This document shows positions 52,450-60,651 of a stretch of 64,000 nucleotides of DNA, piece by piece. Each line of letters begins with the position of its first letter. Positions within the stretch are counted from its first letter, which is position 1. The notes beneath the pieces are model-generated. The model made no database searches. It had not been told where the DNA came from and was given only the letters and a program-made list of their open reading frames with translations. The DNA lies in contig CAKULD010000001.1 of the NCBI GenBank assembly GCA_934667065.1, positions 372,001 to 436,000 of the forward strand. Direction: 5' to 3'. Made by a program: the position numbers and the translations under genes. This DNA comes from an uncultured Collinsella sp. GTDB taxonomy: Bacteria > Actinomycetota > Coriobacteriia > Coriobacteriales > Coriobacteriaceae.

Positions 52450-52983
52450 ATGTCTCAGCATATCAAACACGGCTGCGACCATATTTTCTTTATCGGCTTT
52501 TTGGGTGCGGGCAAGTCGACGCTCGCGCGCAACGTCGGCACTATGTTCAAGCGCCGATTCATCGACACCGACCGTCTGGTCGTGCGCCGCTGCGGCAAGT
52601 CGGTGACCGAGATTTTTGAGACCGAGGGCGAGGATCGCTTTCGTGAGCTCGAGACCTCGGCGCTGCGTTCACTCCGAAGCGAGCGCAGCCTGCTGGTTTC
52701 GTGCGGGGGCGGCATCGTCGAGACGCCGGTGAACATTGAGTTGATGCACGAGATGGGTACGTGCGTGTATCTCGAGGGCGACTTTGAGGATTCGATGCGC
52801 CAGATTCGCCGCTCCGATACCCGGCCCGATTTCCGCTCGCCCGAGCATGCGGCGCGCCTGTTTGAGCATCGCCGTCCGCTGTATCGCCAGGCCGCTGACA
52901 TTACCCTTGATATTCGCAATAAGTCCTTCGAGGACGTTTCCTACGTTTGTGCCGAGATGCTTTTGGAGCGTGGACTGCTATGA
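52450..52983 (+). CDS. aroK: Shikimate kinase
   Basis: A 177-residue P-loop kinase making shikimate-3-phosphate. All functional residues of the family are visible: Walker A GFLGAGKST, shikimate-binding DTD, FRELE (Arg), the GGG of SCGGGIV, the lid Arg in SDTRPDF and the Arg in HRRPLYRQAAD. It overlaps the start of the aroB-like gene (ATGA). The intact AroK contrasts with the degenerate AroB beside it. Confidence 0.92.
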   Translation: MSQHIKHGCDHIFFIGFLGAGKSTLARNVGTMFKRRFIDTDRLVVRRCGKSVTEIFETEGEDRFRELETSALRSLRSERSLLVSCGGGIVETPVNIELMHEMGTCVYLEGDFEDSMRQIRRSDTRPDFRSPEHAARLFEHRRPLYRQAADITLDIRNKSFEDVSYVCAEMLLERGLL

Positions 52984-54089
52984 TTCGCCGTCAACTTATC
53001 AATTTCCAAAACCGCAGCGTCGATGTCCGCGTCGGATTGGGCGCGTTCGAGGAGCTGTCGCGCATGTTTGCCTCGGCGGTGGGCAAGCCTAAGCGTGCGA
53101 TGGTGGTTTGGGGCGACGCCACATCCGAGCGTTTTGGTGAGGTTGTTGAGCATGCGCTGGTCGATGCCGGTTTTGCCGTGTCGCAACTCATCCTCGATGT
53201 TTCGCCTGCCGGTGCCACGCTGGCCGATGCCGATGTCGTCTTTGGTGCTCTGTCGGCTAACGGCATTACCTGCGACGATCTTGTCGTCGCCGTCGGCGAT
53301 GCGGCGACCTGCTCGGTTGTTTGCTGGTGCGCCAACCAGTGGTGCGGTCGCACCGAGTGCGCCCTGCTGCCGACGACGTTCGATGCCATGCTCACGGTCG
53401 CGACGACTATGGAGCCGCTCGTGGCTTCCTCGGCCAATGCGCTTCCCGCTATCGCCTTCCGTCCCGAGCCGGGCTTGGTCGTGTGCGACCTCGACCTTGT
53501 TCGTGATGCCGACCCCGAGGACCTCAAGCGTGGCTATGCCGTGCTCGTGGGCACCATGCTCTCCAGCAGCAAGTCGCGTTGGAACCAGTTCACCGAGACC
53601 GTTCCCGAGATTCTCGCGGGCGAGGAGGTCGCGCTCGTCAATGCCGTGCAGTGGTCCCAGACCGCGCGCAAGGACGTGCTGATGGCCACGAACCCGAGCG
53701 CCCGCCATGCGCTCGATTTTGGCAAGACGGGGGAGCGCACGCTGCGCGCCTGCCTGGGCGATGCCGCGGCGCAGGTCCCCGCGTACCAGCTGTTGTCCGA
53801 GGGCATGCGCTTTGAGGCGCGCCTCGCCCACGATGCCTGCGACTTCGATACCGATTACGTCTTTGAGGTCGATGACTGTCTGGAGGACTTTGGCATTGAG
53901 GAGCTCGCCTTCGATCTTGAGCCCGCCGCCTTTATTGCGGAGTTCAGCAAGCAGCAGTTTGCACGCTCGAACCGCAGCATGTTGCCGCTGCCCGCGGCAC
54001 TTGGCGCCATTCGCCTGACGAATGTCGAGGACGAGGTTCTCGAGCGCCATGCTCAGGCATACCTGGCTTCTCGCAAAGAACTTCTCTAA
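52980..54089 (+). CDS. AroB (3-dehydroquinate synthase) homologue lacking catalytic motifs
   Basis: A 369-residue protein of normal AroB length and position after aroK. The overall alignment to 3-dehydroquinate synthase is clear (DLVVAVGD, ALLPTTFDAM, GLVVCDLDLV, HALDFGKTG), but key residues are changed. The NAD-binding GGGVVGD is VGDAATC (105-111). The 'DSSVGGKT' loop is LTVATTMEP. The metal-ligand Glu of 'GLAEVIKYG' is replaced (YAVLVGT, 186-192). The 'GHTFGHA' histidines are GKTGERT (248-254), and 'HGEAV' is SEGMR. No stop or frameshift occurs. I infer a pseudoenzyme or a repurposed protein rather than an active synthase. Confidence 0.8.
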   Translation: MIRRQLINFQNRSVDVRVGLGAFEELSRMFASAVGKPKRAMVVWGDATSERFGEVVEHALVDAGFAVSQLILDVSPAGATLADADVVFGALSANGITCDDLVVAVGDAATCSVVCWCANQWCGRTECALLPTTFDAMLTVATTMEPLVASSANALPAIAFRPEPGLVVCDLDLVRDADPEDLKRGYAVLVGTMLSSSKSRWNQFTETVPEILAGEEVALVNAVQWSQTARKDVLMATNPSARHALDFGKTGERTLRACLGDAAAQVPAYQLLSEGMRFEARLAHDACDFDTDYVFEVDDCLEDFGIEELAFDLEPAAFIAEFSKQQFARSNRSMLPLPAALGAIRLTNVEDEVLERHAQAYLASRKELL

Positions 54090-54126
54090 GATTTATTGAC
54101 ATCCATCGTCTTTCGTATCATTTTGA

Positions 54127-54190
54127 GGGGCGGGTTTCCAATCGGTTACGGATCACGCGTGATTCCGTTGCTTGGTTGAGACCCGTCCCG
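54127..54190 (+). other. Extended stem-loop between aroB-like gene and pepP
   Basis: A long imperfect inverted repeat: outer GGGGCGGGTTT pairs with GAGACCCGTCCC, then CCAA/TTGG, and inner GGATCAC/TGATTCC around GCG. It is followed by GTCTTTAAT, a weak T-tract. A -35-like TTGACA lies at 54096-54101. It could be a terminator of the aro genes or a structured 5' leader of pepP; the sequence does not decide. Confidence 0.5.
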
Positions 54191-54221
54191 TCTTTAATGA
54201 GACAACAAGAAAGGAATCTGC

Positions 54222-55352
54222 ATGTCTGAGTTTGCTGCCGGTCCTGCCGGTCGTATCGAGCGTGTCCGCGCCCTGATGGTCGAGCGCGGCTACGACGCTA
54301 TCGTGGTGCGCGACGAGGCCAACCTTCGTTGGCTTACGGGCGTGAAGGGCGTCTTCGACTACACCTTCGAGTTCCCGCACGCTGCGTTTATTACGGCCGA
54401 CCAGTGCCTGTTCCATACCGACTCGCGCTATCTCAACAGCTTTGAGGAGAACACGCCCGCCGGCAGCCCCTGGGTTTACGACATGGACGAGGGCACCATC
54501 CCCGGTTGGGTCGCCGGCAAGATCGCGGCCAACAAGTGCCGCGTCTGCGCCGTCGAGGACGACATGCAGATCAACTTCTACCAGGGCATCCAGCGTGGCC
54601 TCGAGGATCGCTCTGTCGCCTGCATGCTGCCGCTGATGCATGACGACATCCGCAAGATGCGCGCCATCAAGGATGCCGAGGAGATCGAGCTCATGCGCCA
54701 TGCGCAGTCGATCACCGACGCCGCCTTCCAGCACATGCTCGGCTTTATTAAGCCCGGTATGACCGAGAAACAGGTCCGCAACGAGCTCGAGAACTTTATG
54801 TTTGCCAACGGCGCCGACAGCCTTGCCTTCGGCTCCATCGTGGCGAGCGGCCCCAACACCGCCAACCCCCATGCCGTGCCGAGCGACCGCGTGATCGAGA
54901 AGGGCGATTTTGTCCTCATGGATTACGGCGCGGGTTACTGCGACTATCGTTCTGATATGACGCGTACCGTCGTGATGGGCGAGCCCACGCCCGAGCAGCT
55001 CGACCTGTACGCGCTTGTACGCCGTACGCACGAGGAGTGCGCCGCCGCCGTTTACCCGGGTGTCGAGGGCAACGATATCTACAAGCTCTCTAAGCAGATC
55101 ATCGGCGATGCCGGTTACGGCGACTGCTACAATCATGGCCTGGGCCACGGCGTCGGTATCGACATCCACGAGCTGCCCAACTTCAACCGCAGCAAGAACA
55201 CCATCGAGATCGGCTCGGTTGTCACCATGGAGCCCGGCGTCTACCTGCCGGGCGTGGGCGGCGTGCGCCTGGAAGACTACGGTGTCGTCACCGAGAACGG
55301 TTACGAGCCCTTCACCAAGACCCCGCATGACCTCCACGTCATCGATTGCTAA
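54222..55352 (+). CDS. pepP: Xaa-Pro aminopeptidase (M24 family)
   Basis: A 376-residue creatinase/aminopeptidase-fold metallopeptidase that removes N-terminal residues before proline. All five metal ligands are visible: D in MDYGAG, D in SDMTRT, H in GLGHGVGIDIHE, E in MEPGVYLPG and E in VRLEDYG. It has the N-terminal creatinase-N domain. The ATG follows AAAGGAAT. efp lies 160 bases downstream; pepP-efp is a conserved pairing and fits with proline-related translation. Confidence 0.92.
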   Translation: MSEFAAGPAGRIERVRALMVERGYDAIVVRDEANLRWLTGVKGVFDYTFEFPHAAFITADQCLFHTDSRYLNSFEENTPAGSPWVYDMDEGTIPGWVAGKIAANKCRVCAVEDDMQINFYQGIQRGLEDRSVACMLPLMHDDIRKMRAIKDAEEIELMRHAQSITDAAFQHMLGFIKPGMTEKQVRNELENFMFANGADSLAFGSIVASGPNTANPHAVPSDRVIEKGDFVLMDYGAGYCDYRSDMTRTVVMGEPTPEQLDLYALVRRTHEECAAAVYPGVEGNDIYKLSKQIIGDAGYGDCYNHGLGHGVGIDIHELPNFNRSKNTIEIGSVVTMEPGVYLPGVGGVRLEDYGVVTENGYEPFTKTPHDLHVIDC

Positions 55353-55418
55353 TCTACTTCGGTAGATAGTTTGGGGCGGGGCGTCCGGAATGTTTCGGGC
55401 GCCCCGCGTTCTGTTTTT
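55352..55418 (+). terminator. Terminator of pepP
   Basis: A small ATCTAC-TTCG-GTAGAT hairpin (55352-55367) is followed by a strong GC stem, GCGGGGCGTCCGG / CGGGCGCCCCGC (55376-55407, one bulge), and GTTCTGTTTTT. Confidence 0.85.
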
Positions 55419-55449
55419 ATGCGCTCGCTGCAGGCGCCGTCTGCAAGTG

Positions 55450-55455
55450 TATAAT
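55450..55455 (+). promoter_or_regulatory. -10 element of the efp promoter
   Basis: Consensus TATAAT, 58 bases before the efp ATG and just after the pepP terminator. No good -35 hexamer is visible at 16-18 bp upstream. Confidence 0.5.
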
Positions 55456-55512
55456 TTCGGTCGTATGTAATTTGGACGCCTGTGCGTTCTGCCCATAACA
55501 AGAAAGGTCGCT

Positions 55513-56076
55513 ATGCCTACCATTTCTACCGCCGACTTCAAGAACGGCCTCGGTCTCCGCATTAAGGACAAGGTCTACACCATCGTCGAGTTCCAGCACG
55601 TCAAGCCGGGCAAGGGCGGTGCCTTCGTACGCTACAAGACCCGCGACATCAAGAGTGGCCGCGTCGTCGAGAACACTTGCAACGCCGGTACCAAGTTCGA
55701 GAGCGTCATGCTCACCACCCGTGAGTTCCAGTACCTCTACAACGACGGCTCCGACTACATCTTCATGGACAACGAGTCCTACGAGCAGGTTCCCGTTCCC
55801 GAGGACATGGTGGGCGAGAACTCCAAGTGGCTGCGTGAGAACGACACCTGCCAGCTGCTCTTCGCCGACGACGAGCTCATGGGCGTGACCCCGCCGATGT
55901 TCATCGAGACCACCATCGTCCAGACCGACCCGGGCTTTAAAGGCGACACCGTCCAGGGTTCCACCAAGCCGGCCACCATCGACACCGGCGCTGTCATCCA
56001 GGTCCCCATGTACCTCAACGAGGGCGAGGTCATCAAGGTTGACACCCGCGACGGCAAGTTCGTCTCCCGCGTCTAG
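55513..56076 (+). CDS. efp: Elongation factor P
   Basis: EF-P relieves ribosome stalling at polyproline. The 187-residue protein has the N-terminal KOW-like domain with the modification-site lysine K34 in KPGKGGAF, then two OB domains. The C-terminus KVDTRDGKFVSRV is typical. The ATG follows AAGAAAGG. No EpmA/EpmB or deoxyhypusine-type modification gene is nearby. It heads the efp, Asp23-like, nusB, xseB, tlyA, nadK, recN cluster. Confidence 0.96.
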   Translation: MPTISTADFKNGLGLRIKDKVYTIVEFQHVKPGKGGAFVRYKTRDIKSGRVVENTCNAGTKFESVMLTTREFQYLYNDGSDYIFMDNESYEQVPVPEDMVGENSKWLRENDTCQLLFADDELMGVTPPMFIETTIVQTDPGFKGDTVQGSTKPATIDTGAVIQVPMYLNEGEVIKVDTRDGKFVSRV

Positions 56077-56100
56077 CAACCATCTCTTCTAGGAGGACTC

Positions 56101-56463
56101 ATGCCCCAGGAAATCAAGATTGACGGCATCGGCATTTCGCCCGATGTTCTGACCGCCATCGTCTCGCGCGCCGTCACGGATGTCGAGGGCATCGCCTCCG
56201 TGGGCGTCAAGGACCTTGCCACCAACCTTGTCTCCATGATGCTTTCGTCCAAGGCCCCGGCTTCCGAGCCGGCGGTCGAGGCCGAGGTCATCGGCGACAA
56301 GCTCGCGCTCACTGTGCGCGTCGTGGTGTTCTTTGGCTATCCGTTCAAGAAACTCGCCGAGGCCGTTCGCGCCGCCGTGGTCGCCGCCATCGATGCCCAG
56401 GTGGGCGTCGAGGTCGAGCGCGTTGACGTTTGCATCGACGGCCTCGTTTTCCCCAAGGAGTAA
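56101..56463 (+). CDS. Asp23/Gls24 family protein (YqhY-like)
   Basis: A 120-residue protein with the Asp23 pattern 'IGISPDVLTAIVSRAVTDVEGIASV' and the C-terminal 'AAIDAQVGVEVERVDVCIDGLVF'. Location between efp and nusB matches yqhY of Bacillus, linked there to acetyl-CoA carboxylase regulation; whether this holds here is unknown. It follows AGGAGG by 6 bases. It is the second Asp23 paralogue in the window, only distantly similar to the one at 9013. Confidence 0.88.
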   Translation: MPQEIKIDGIGISPDVLTAIVSRAVTDVEGIASVGVKDLATNLVSMMLSSKAPASEPAVEAEVIGDKLALTVRVVVFFGYPFKKLAEAVRAAVVAAIDAQVGVEVERVDVCIDGLVFPKE

Positions 56464-56466
56464 CCT

Positions 56467-57060
56467 TTGAGCCTTAAGGTTTATCGCGGGCGTACGCTTG
56501 CCCGCAGTCAGGCGCTGCAGCTGCTGTTTCAGGCCGAGGCCACGGACAGTCCGCTCGAGCGCGTCCTCGAGGGCGATTTCCTGATCTCGAAGGGTCCCCT
56601 CGACACCTATGCGCTGGAGCTTTGCCGCGGTGCCTACGAGCATATCGATCGTATCGACTGTGCCCTGCGCACCGTCGCCAAGAATTGGGATCTTATGCGC
56701 ATGCCCGGCGCCGACCGCAACCTGCTGCGTATCGCCGTCTACGAGATGCGCTTCCTCACCGACGAAGAGGTCTCTGACGCCATCGTGATTAACGAGGCCG
56801 TCGAGATCGCCAAGGCTTACGGCACCGACCAGTCCGCATCGTTTGTCAACGGCGTGCTGGGCAAGATCGCCCGCAGCGAGGAACTGCCGGGCGAGGACCT
56901 GTACCAGGAGCTGCTGGCCGAGGATCGCGCTCGCGAGGAGGCCCAGGCTGCCGAGGCTGCCGCCAAGGTTGTTGCCGCTCAGGCCGCCGCCGGTGTGCTC
57001 GTCGAGGATATGGACGCCGTTGAGGCTGTCGAGGCCGACACCGACTCCGTCGAGGAGTAG
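56467..57060 (+). CDS. nusB: Transcription antitermination protein NusB
   Basis: NusB binds boxA of rRNA leaders with NusE (S10). The gene starts at TTG 56467, three bases after the preceding stop. The NusB core is residues 1-140: 'GRTLARSQALQLLFQAEAT', 'DRNLLRIAVYEMRFLTDEEVSDAIVINEAVEIAKAYG', 'FVNGVLGKI'. It is followed by a ~50-residue Ala/Glu/Val-rich C-terminal extension not found in most NusB proteins (197 versus ~140 residues). Confidence 0.93.
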   Translation: MSLKVYRGRTLARSQALQLLFQAEATDSPLERVLEGDFLISKGPLDTYALELCRGAYEHIDRIDCALRTVAKNWDLMRMPGADRNLLRIAVYEMRFLTDEEVSDAIVINEAVEIAKAYGTDQSASFVNGVLGKIARSEELPGEDLYQELLAEDRAREEAQAAEAAAKVVAAQAAAGVLVEDMDAVEAVEADTDSVEE

Positions 57061-57062
57061 CC

Positions 57063-57329
57063 ATGCCAGAGGGTTCCGTCCGCAACTTCGACGAGATCTC
57101 GGACCGTCTGGACCAGATAATCGCTACCGTTCGCTCCAAGGATACGTCCTTGGAGCGTTCGCTCGATCTGTTTGACGAGGCGATTGAGCTGGGCTCCCGT
57201 GCGGTTGATATGGTCGACAAGTTTGAGCTGACGCCGCGTGAGGCCGATAAGCTCGAGCAGGAATATGATGAGGATGCGGCAAACGAGTCCCAAGATAGTC
57301 AGGCTGCATCTCCGGATACGAATGGTTGA
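57063..57329 (+). CDS. xseB: Exodeoxyribonuclease VII small subunit
   Basis: An 88-residue helical protein with the family core 'FDEISDRLDQIIATVRSKDTSLERSLDLFDEAIELG'. XseB forms the stalk of exonuclease VII with XseA. The large-subunit gene xseA, which usually sits directly upstream, is not in the window. A ~20-residue acidic tail follows the core. The stop overlaps the tlyA start. Confidence 0.87.
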   Translation: MPEGSVRNFDEISDRLDQIIATVRSKDTSLERSLDLFDEAIELGSRAVDMVDKFELTPREADKLEQEYDEDAANESQDSQAASPDTNG

Positions 57330-58141
57330 TGGCATTCATGAAACGTGTGCGTCTTGATGACGAACTGATTTCACAGGGCATCTGCGCCGATCGCGCGGAT
57401 GCCCTTCGCACTCTTATGGCCGGCTTGGTCTCGAGCGGTGGTGAGCGCTTGACCTCTCCGGGGCTCAAGGTTACGCCGGGCCTGCCGCTGCATGTGAAGG
57501 GGCGCATCCCCTACGTTGGTCGCGGTGGTCTTAAGCTCGAGGGCGCACTCAATGCTTTTGGCATTGACCCCACGGGCCTTGCCTGTCTGGACGTGGGGTG
57601 CTCTACCGGCGGCTTTACCGATTGTCTGCTTAAACGTGGTGCCGCAACCGTTGTCTCGGTCGATGTGGGCCGTGCTCAGTTCGATTGGTCGCTTCGTCAG
57701 GACGATCGCGTGACGCTCCACGAGCGCACCAACGTGACGCAGTTGCCTGAGCTGGGTTATGCCAGCGCCATCGACTTGGCTGTGTGCGATGTTTCGTTTA
57801 CGAGCATTGCAAATATTATCGTTGCGGTGCTGGCGTGCCTGACACCTGCCGGCTCGTTCTGCACGCTCGTGAAGCCCCAATTTGAGGCTCCGGCGGCACT
57901 GGTGGGCGAGGGCGGCATCGTGACGGAACCTGCCGTGCGCGTCGACACACTCGTGGCGGCGATTGAGCTCTTTGCCGCCAAGGGCCTCTTCCCGGTCGAC
58001 GTGTGCGTGTCGCCTATTCATGGTGCCAAGGGTAATGTCGAGTTTTTCCTGTACGGCACGAGGTTTGCTGCGGGCGAGCGCTCCGATGACGAGCTTCTAT
58101 CCCAGGTATCGGTTTTGAGCGAGAAAGCTGCAACGCTATGA
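57329..58141 (+). CDS. tlyA: TlyA family rRNA 2'-O-methyltransferase/hemolysin
   Basis: A 270-residue protein with an N-terminal S4 domain (MKRVRLDDELISQG) and a C-terminal FtsJ/RrmJ-like methyltransferase domain (CLDVGCSTGGFTDCLLKRGA, 'LVKPQFEA'). TlyA methylates 16S and/or 23S rRNA riboses and affects capreomycin sensitivity in mycobacteria. Start is uncertain between ATG 57329 and ATG 57338; neither has a strong ribosome site, so translation may be coupled to xseB. It overlaps nadK by four bases. Confidence 0.9.
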   Translation: MAFMKRVRLDDELISQGICADRADALRTLMAGLVSSGGERLTSPGLKVTPGLPLHVKGRIPYVGRGGLKLEGALNAFGIDPTGLACLDVGCSTGGFTDCLLKRGAATVVSVDVGRAQFDWSLRQDDRVTLHERTNVTQLPELGYASAIDLAVCDVSFTSIANIIVAVLACLTPAGSFCTLVKPQFEAPAALVGEGGIVTEPAVRVDTLVAAIELFAAKGLFPVDVCVSPIHGAKGNVEFFLYGTRFAAGERSDDELLSQVSVLSEKAATL

Positions 58142-58998
58142 AGGTCTTTCTGGTTCCCAATTATTACAAGCAAGAGGCGGTTGAGAGCGGTCTGATGCTC
58201 GAGCTTTGGCTGACGCGCCAGGGCTACGAGGTCGCATGGGCTGCCGACCAGCGCTCCAAGATCCAGAGCACGCCCGATATTGATGGCGCCGACCTGGTCA
58301 TCACACTCGGTGGCGATGGCACGCTGCTGCGCGCCGCTCGAATTCTCAACTACCGCGAGATCCCCATCCTTGGACTTTCCTACGGTCATCTGGGCTTTCT
58401 GACGGCGGCCAGTCCCGAGGAACGCGACATTTTGCAGGTCGTGAGCGACGCCCTGTCCGGCGAGCTCCATGTGAGTCGTCGCGCCACGATCGCTGCGGAT
58501 ATCGTGTCCGTACGCGACGACGGGACCAAGGACGTGGTACGCGCCTTTGCCCTCAACGACATGGCGCTTACCCGCGGGCCGCTGTCCGATATGGTTGAGT
58601 TCGACATTACCGTTTCGGGCCATCATATCGATCGCCTGCGCGGTGACGGCGTGGTTGTGTCCACGGCGACCGGCTCTACGGGTTATGCACTCAGCGCCGG
58701 CGGTCCTATCGTGAGTCCCGATTACGCTGGTATGGTTTGCGTTCCCATCGCGCCGCACACCATTCAGGCTCGTGCGTTCTTGACTTCGCCGAGTGATGTC
58801 GTCGAGATCTTTATGTCCAACGACCGCCCGAGCGTGCCGGCGATTGCTATCGACGGCCAGTTTATTACTTGCGATGGCACGGTCGAGAGCGTGGCCGTTC
58901 GCCGCGGTCCCGGTGACGTGCTGCTCCTCGATTACGGCCCCGAGAGCTTCTACAATTCGGTGAGCCGCGTGTTCTACGGAGTTCGTCATGATCGATGA
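58138..58998 (+). CDS. nadK: NAD kinase
   Basis: A 286-residue kinase making NADP from NAD. The active-site loop LGGDGTLLRAAR (GGDGT at 58-62), 'LGHLGFL'-type GHLGFLTAA, the 'NDMALTRG' motif and the Gly-rich 'STATGSTGYALSAGGPIV' are present. It overlaps both neighbours, tlyA and recN, consistent with the conserved tlyA-nadK-recN order. Confidence 0.95.
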   Translation: MKVFLVPNYYKQEAVESGLMLELWLTRQGYEVAWAADQRSKIQSTPDIDGADLVITLGGDGTLLRAARILNYREIPILGLSYGHLGFLTAASPEERDILQVVSDALSGELHVSRRATIAADIVSVRDDGTKDVVRAFALNDMALTRGPLSDMVEFDITVSGHHIDRLRGDGVVVSTATGSTGYALSAGGPIVSPDYAGMVCVPIAPHTIQARAFLTSPSDVVEIFMSNDRPSVPAIAIDGQFITCDGTVESVAVRRGPGDVLLLDYGPESFYNSVSRVFYGVRHDR

Positions 58999-60616
58999 GC
59001 TGCAGGTTTCCAACATTGCGCTCATTCGCGAGGCGACGCTGGTACCGAGTGCCGGCTTGACCGTCCTGACCGGTGAGACGGGTGCCGGCAAGACCGCGCT
59101 GCTCTCGGCGCTCAAGCTCATTTTGGGCGAGCGAGCGGATTCGTCGACGGTGCGCGAGGGCGAGGCGCTGGCGAGCGTCGAGGCTCGCCTGTTCGACGGC
59201 CCTCACGACGCCGAGGGTTTCACCGTGCAGCGCAGCCTTTCTGCCGAGGGCCGCAGCCGCGTTAAGATTGATGGCCGTATCGCCAGTGTGCGCGAGCTTT
59301 CGGAGCGCGTGGGCGTGATGATGGACCTGTGCGGTCAACACGAGCATCAGCGCCTGCTCGATCCGGCGCATCATGTCGCCATGGTGGATGCCTGGGCAGG
59401 CCGCTCTGCGCTCGAGGCGCTCGACCGTTATCACACCTGCTTTAAGGCATCGCGCGCGGCCGCGAAAGAGCTTCGTCGTGTGGAGGAAGCCTCGCGCGCG
59501 CAGGGGAGTCGCGTCGAGGAGGCGCGTTTTGCCCTCGAGCGCATCGCCGAGGTCGATCCCAAGCCAGGCGAGTACGAGGAGCTCGAGGAGCTGCTACCTC
59601 GCTCGGAGCACGCCGAGGTCTTGGTGGCCACTGCCAGCGAGGCCCATGCATCGCTTGCTTCCGAAGGGGGAGCGCTCGATGCCGTGAACAGCGCTGTAGC
59701 CGAGCTTTCGCGCATGGCGACCGTTGACCGCAAGCTGGGCGACATTGCCGACGCGCTTTCGGACGCCTGCATTTCACTCGAGGATTGCGCCAATGAGCTG
59801 CGTGCTTATCGCGATGGCGTTGCGTTTGACCCTCGCGAGCTCGCTCGTATGCGCGAGCGGTATTCCGACCTTAAGGGCCTGCTGCGTCAGTGGGGTCCCA
59901 CCATGGACGATGTCTTTGCCATGCGTGATCGCTCGCAAGAGCTGCTGTCGCTCGTTGACGATGGCGATGAGCGGATCAAAAAGGCGCGCGAGGCGCTTGG
60001 TGCGGCTGAGCGTGAGCTCTTCGCCGCTGCTAAGGCGCTCAAGCGTGTGCGCAATACGGCTGCCCCGCGTTTCTGTCACGAGGTCGGTCGTCAAATGGCA
60101 CGTCTTGAGATGGGTAGTGCTGAGCTCGTGTGGGAGTCTCGCGATTTGCCGCGCGCCGAGTGGACGCCGGCCGGTCCTTCGAGTTACGAGCTGCTGTATC
60201 GCAGCGGCGCTGGACTGACGCCACGTCCTTTGCGCCGCATTGCCTCGGGCGGCGAGCTCAGCCGTGTGATGCTGGCGAGCAAGGTGGTGCTTGGTAACGC
60301 CGACGGTGTCGATACGCTTGTGTTTGACGAGGTCGATGCCGGTGTCGGCGGCTCCACGGCGCGCGCCCTCGCTGGCGTGCTGGCCGACTTGGCTGCTACG
60401 CATCAGGTGATAGTCGTAACCCACTTGGCGCAGGTCGCCATTATGGCCGACAAGCATTACGTGGTCAGTAAGGAGCCCGGTGATGTTCCCCAGACTCATC
60501 TGGACGAGGTGACCGGCGAGTCTCGCACCGCCGAGATCGCCCGCATGCTCAGCGGTGATCAGTCAGAGGCAAGCCTGGCCCACGCGAAGCAGATGCTCGA
60601 AGAGGCGCGGGGATAG
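58988..60616 (+). CDS. recN: DNA repair protein RecN
   Basis: An SMC-like ATPase acting in double-strand break repair. The 542-residue protein has Walker A TGETGAGKTALLSALKL, 'CGQHEHQRLLDP', central coiled coils (about 160-380), the ABC signature SGGELSRVMLA and Walker B LVFDEVDAGVGG, and ends 'THLAQVAIMADKHYVVSK...'. The start overlaps nadK by 11 bases. No SOS (LexA) box is recognisable, and the gene is read as part of the tlyA-nadK transcript. Confidence 0.95.
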   Translation: MIDELQVSNIALIREATLVPSAGLTVLTGETGAGKTALLSALKLILGERADSSTVREGEALASVEARLFDGPHDAEGFTVQRSLSAEGRSRVKIDGRIASVRELSERVGVMMDLCGQHEHQRLLDPAHHVAMVDAWAGRSALEALDRYHTCFKASRAAAKELRRVEEASRAQGSRVEEARFALERIAEVDPKPGEYEELEELLPRSEHAEVLVATASEAHASLASEGGALDAVNSAVAELSRMATVDRKLGDIADALSDACISLEDCANELRAYRDGVAFDPRELARMRERYSDLKGLLRQWGPTMDDVFAMRDRSQELLSLVDDGDERIKKAREALGAAERELFAAAKALKRVRNTAAPRFCHEVGRQMARLEMGSAELVWESRDLPRAEWTPAGPSSYELLYRSGAGLTPRPLRRIASGGELSRVMLASKVVLGNADGVDTLVFDEVDAGVGGSTARALAGVLADLAATHQVIVVTHLAQVAIMADKHYVVSKEPGDVPQTHLDEVTGESRTAEIARMLSGDQSEASLAHAKQMLEEARG

Positions 60617-60651
60617 GCCGTATCCCGCCACACGCTTTTTGGCATGCCTGA

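Noticed and set aside
52980..54089. aroB as a decaying pseudogene with frameshifts
   Set aside because: The frame is continuous for 369 codons with normal codon bias and correct coupling to aroK. Loss is confined to active-site motifs, so a stable pseudoenzyme is more likely than decay.
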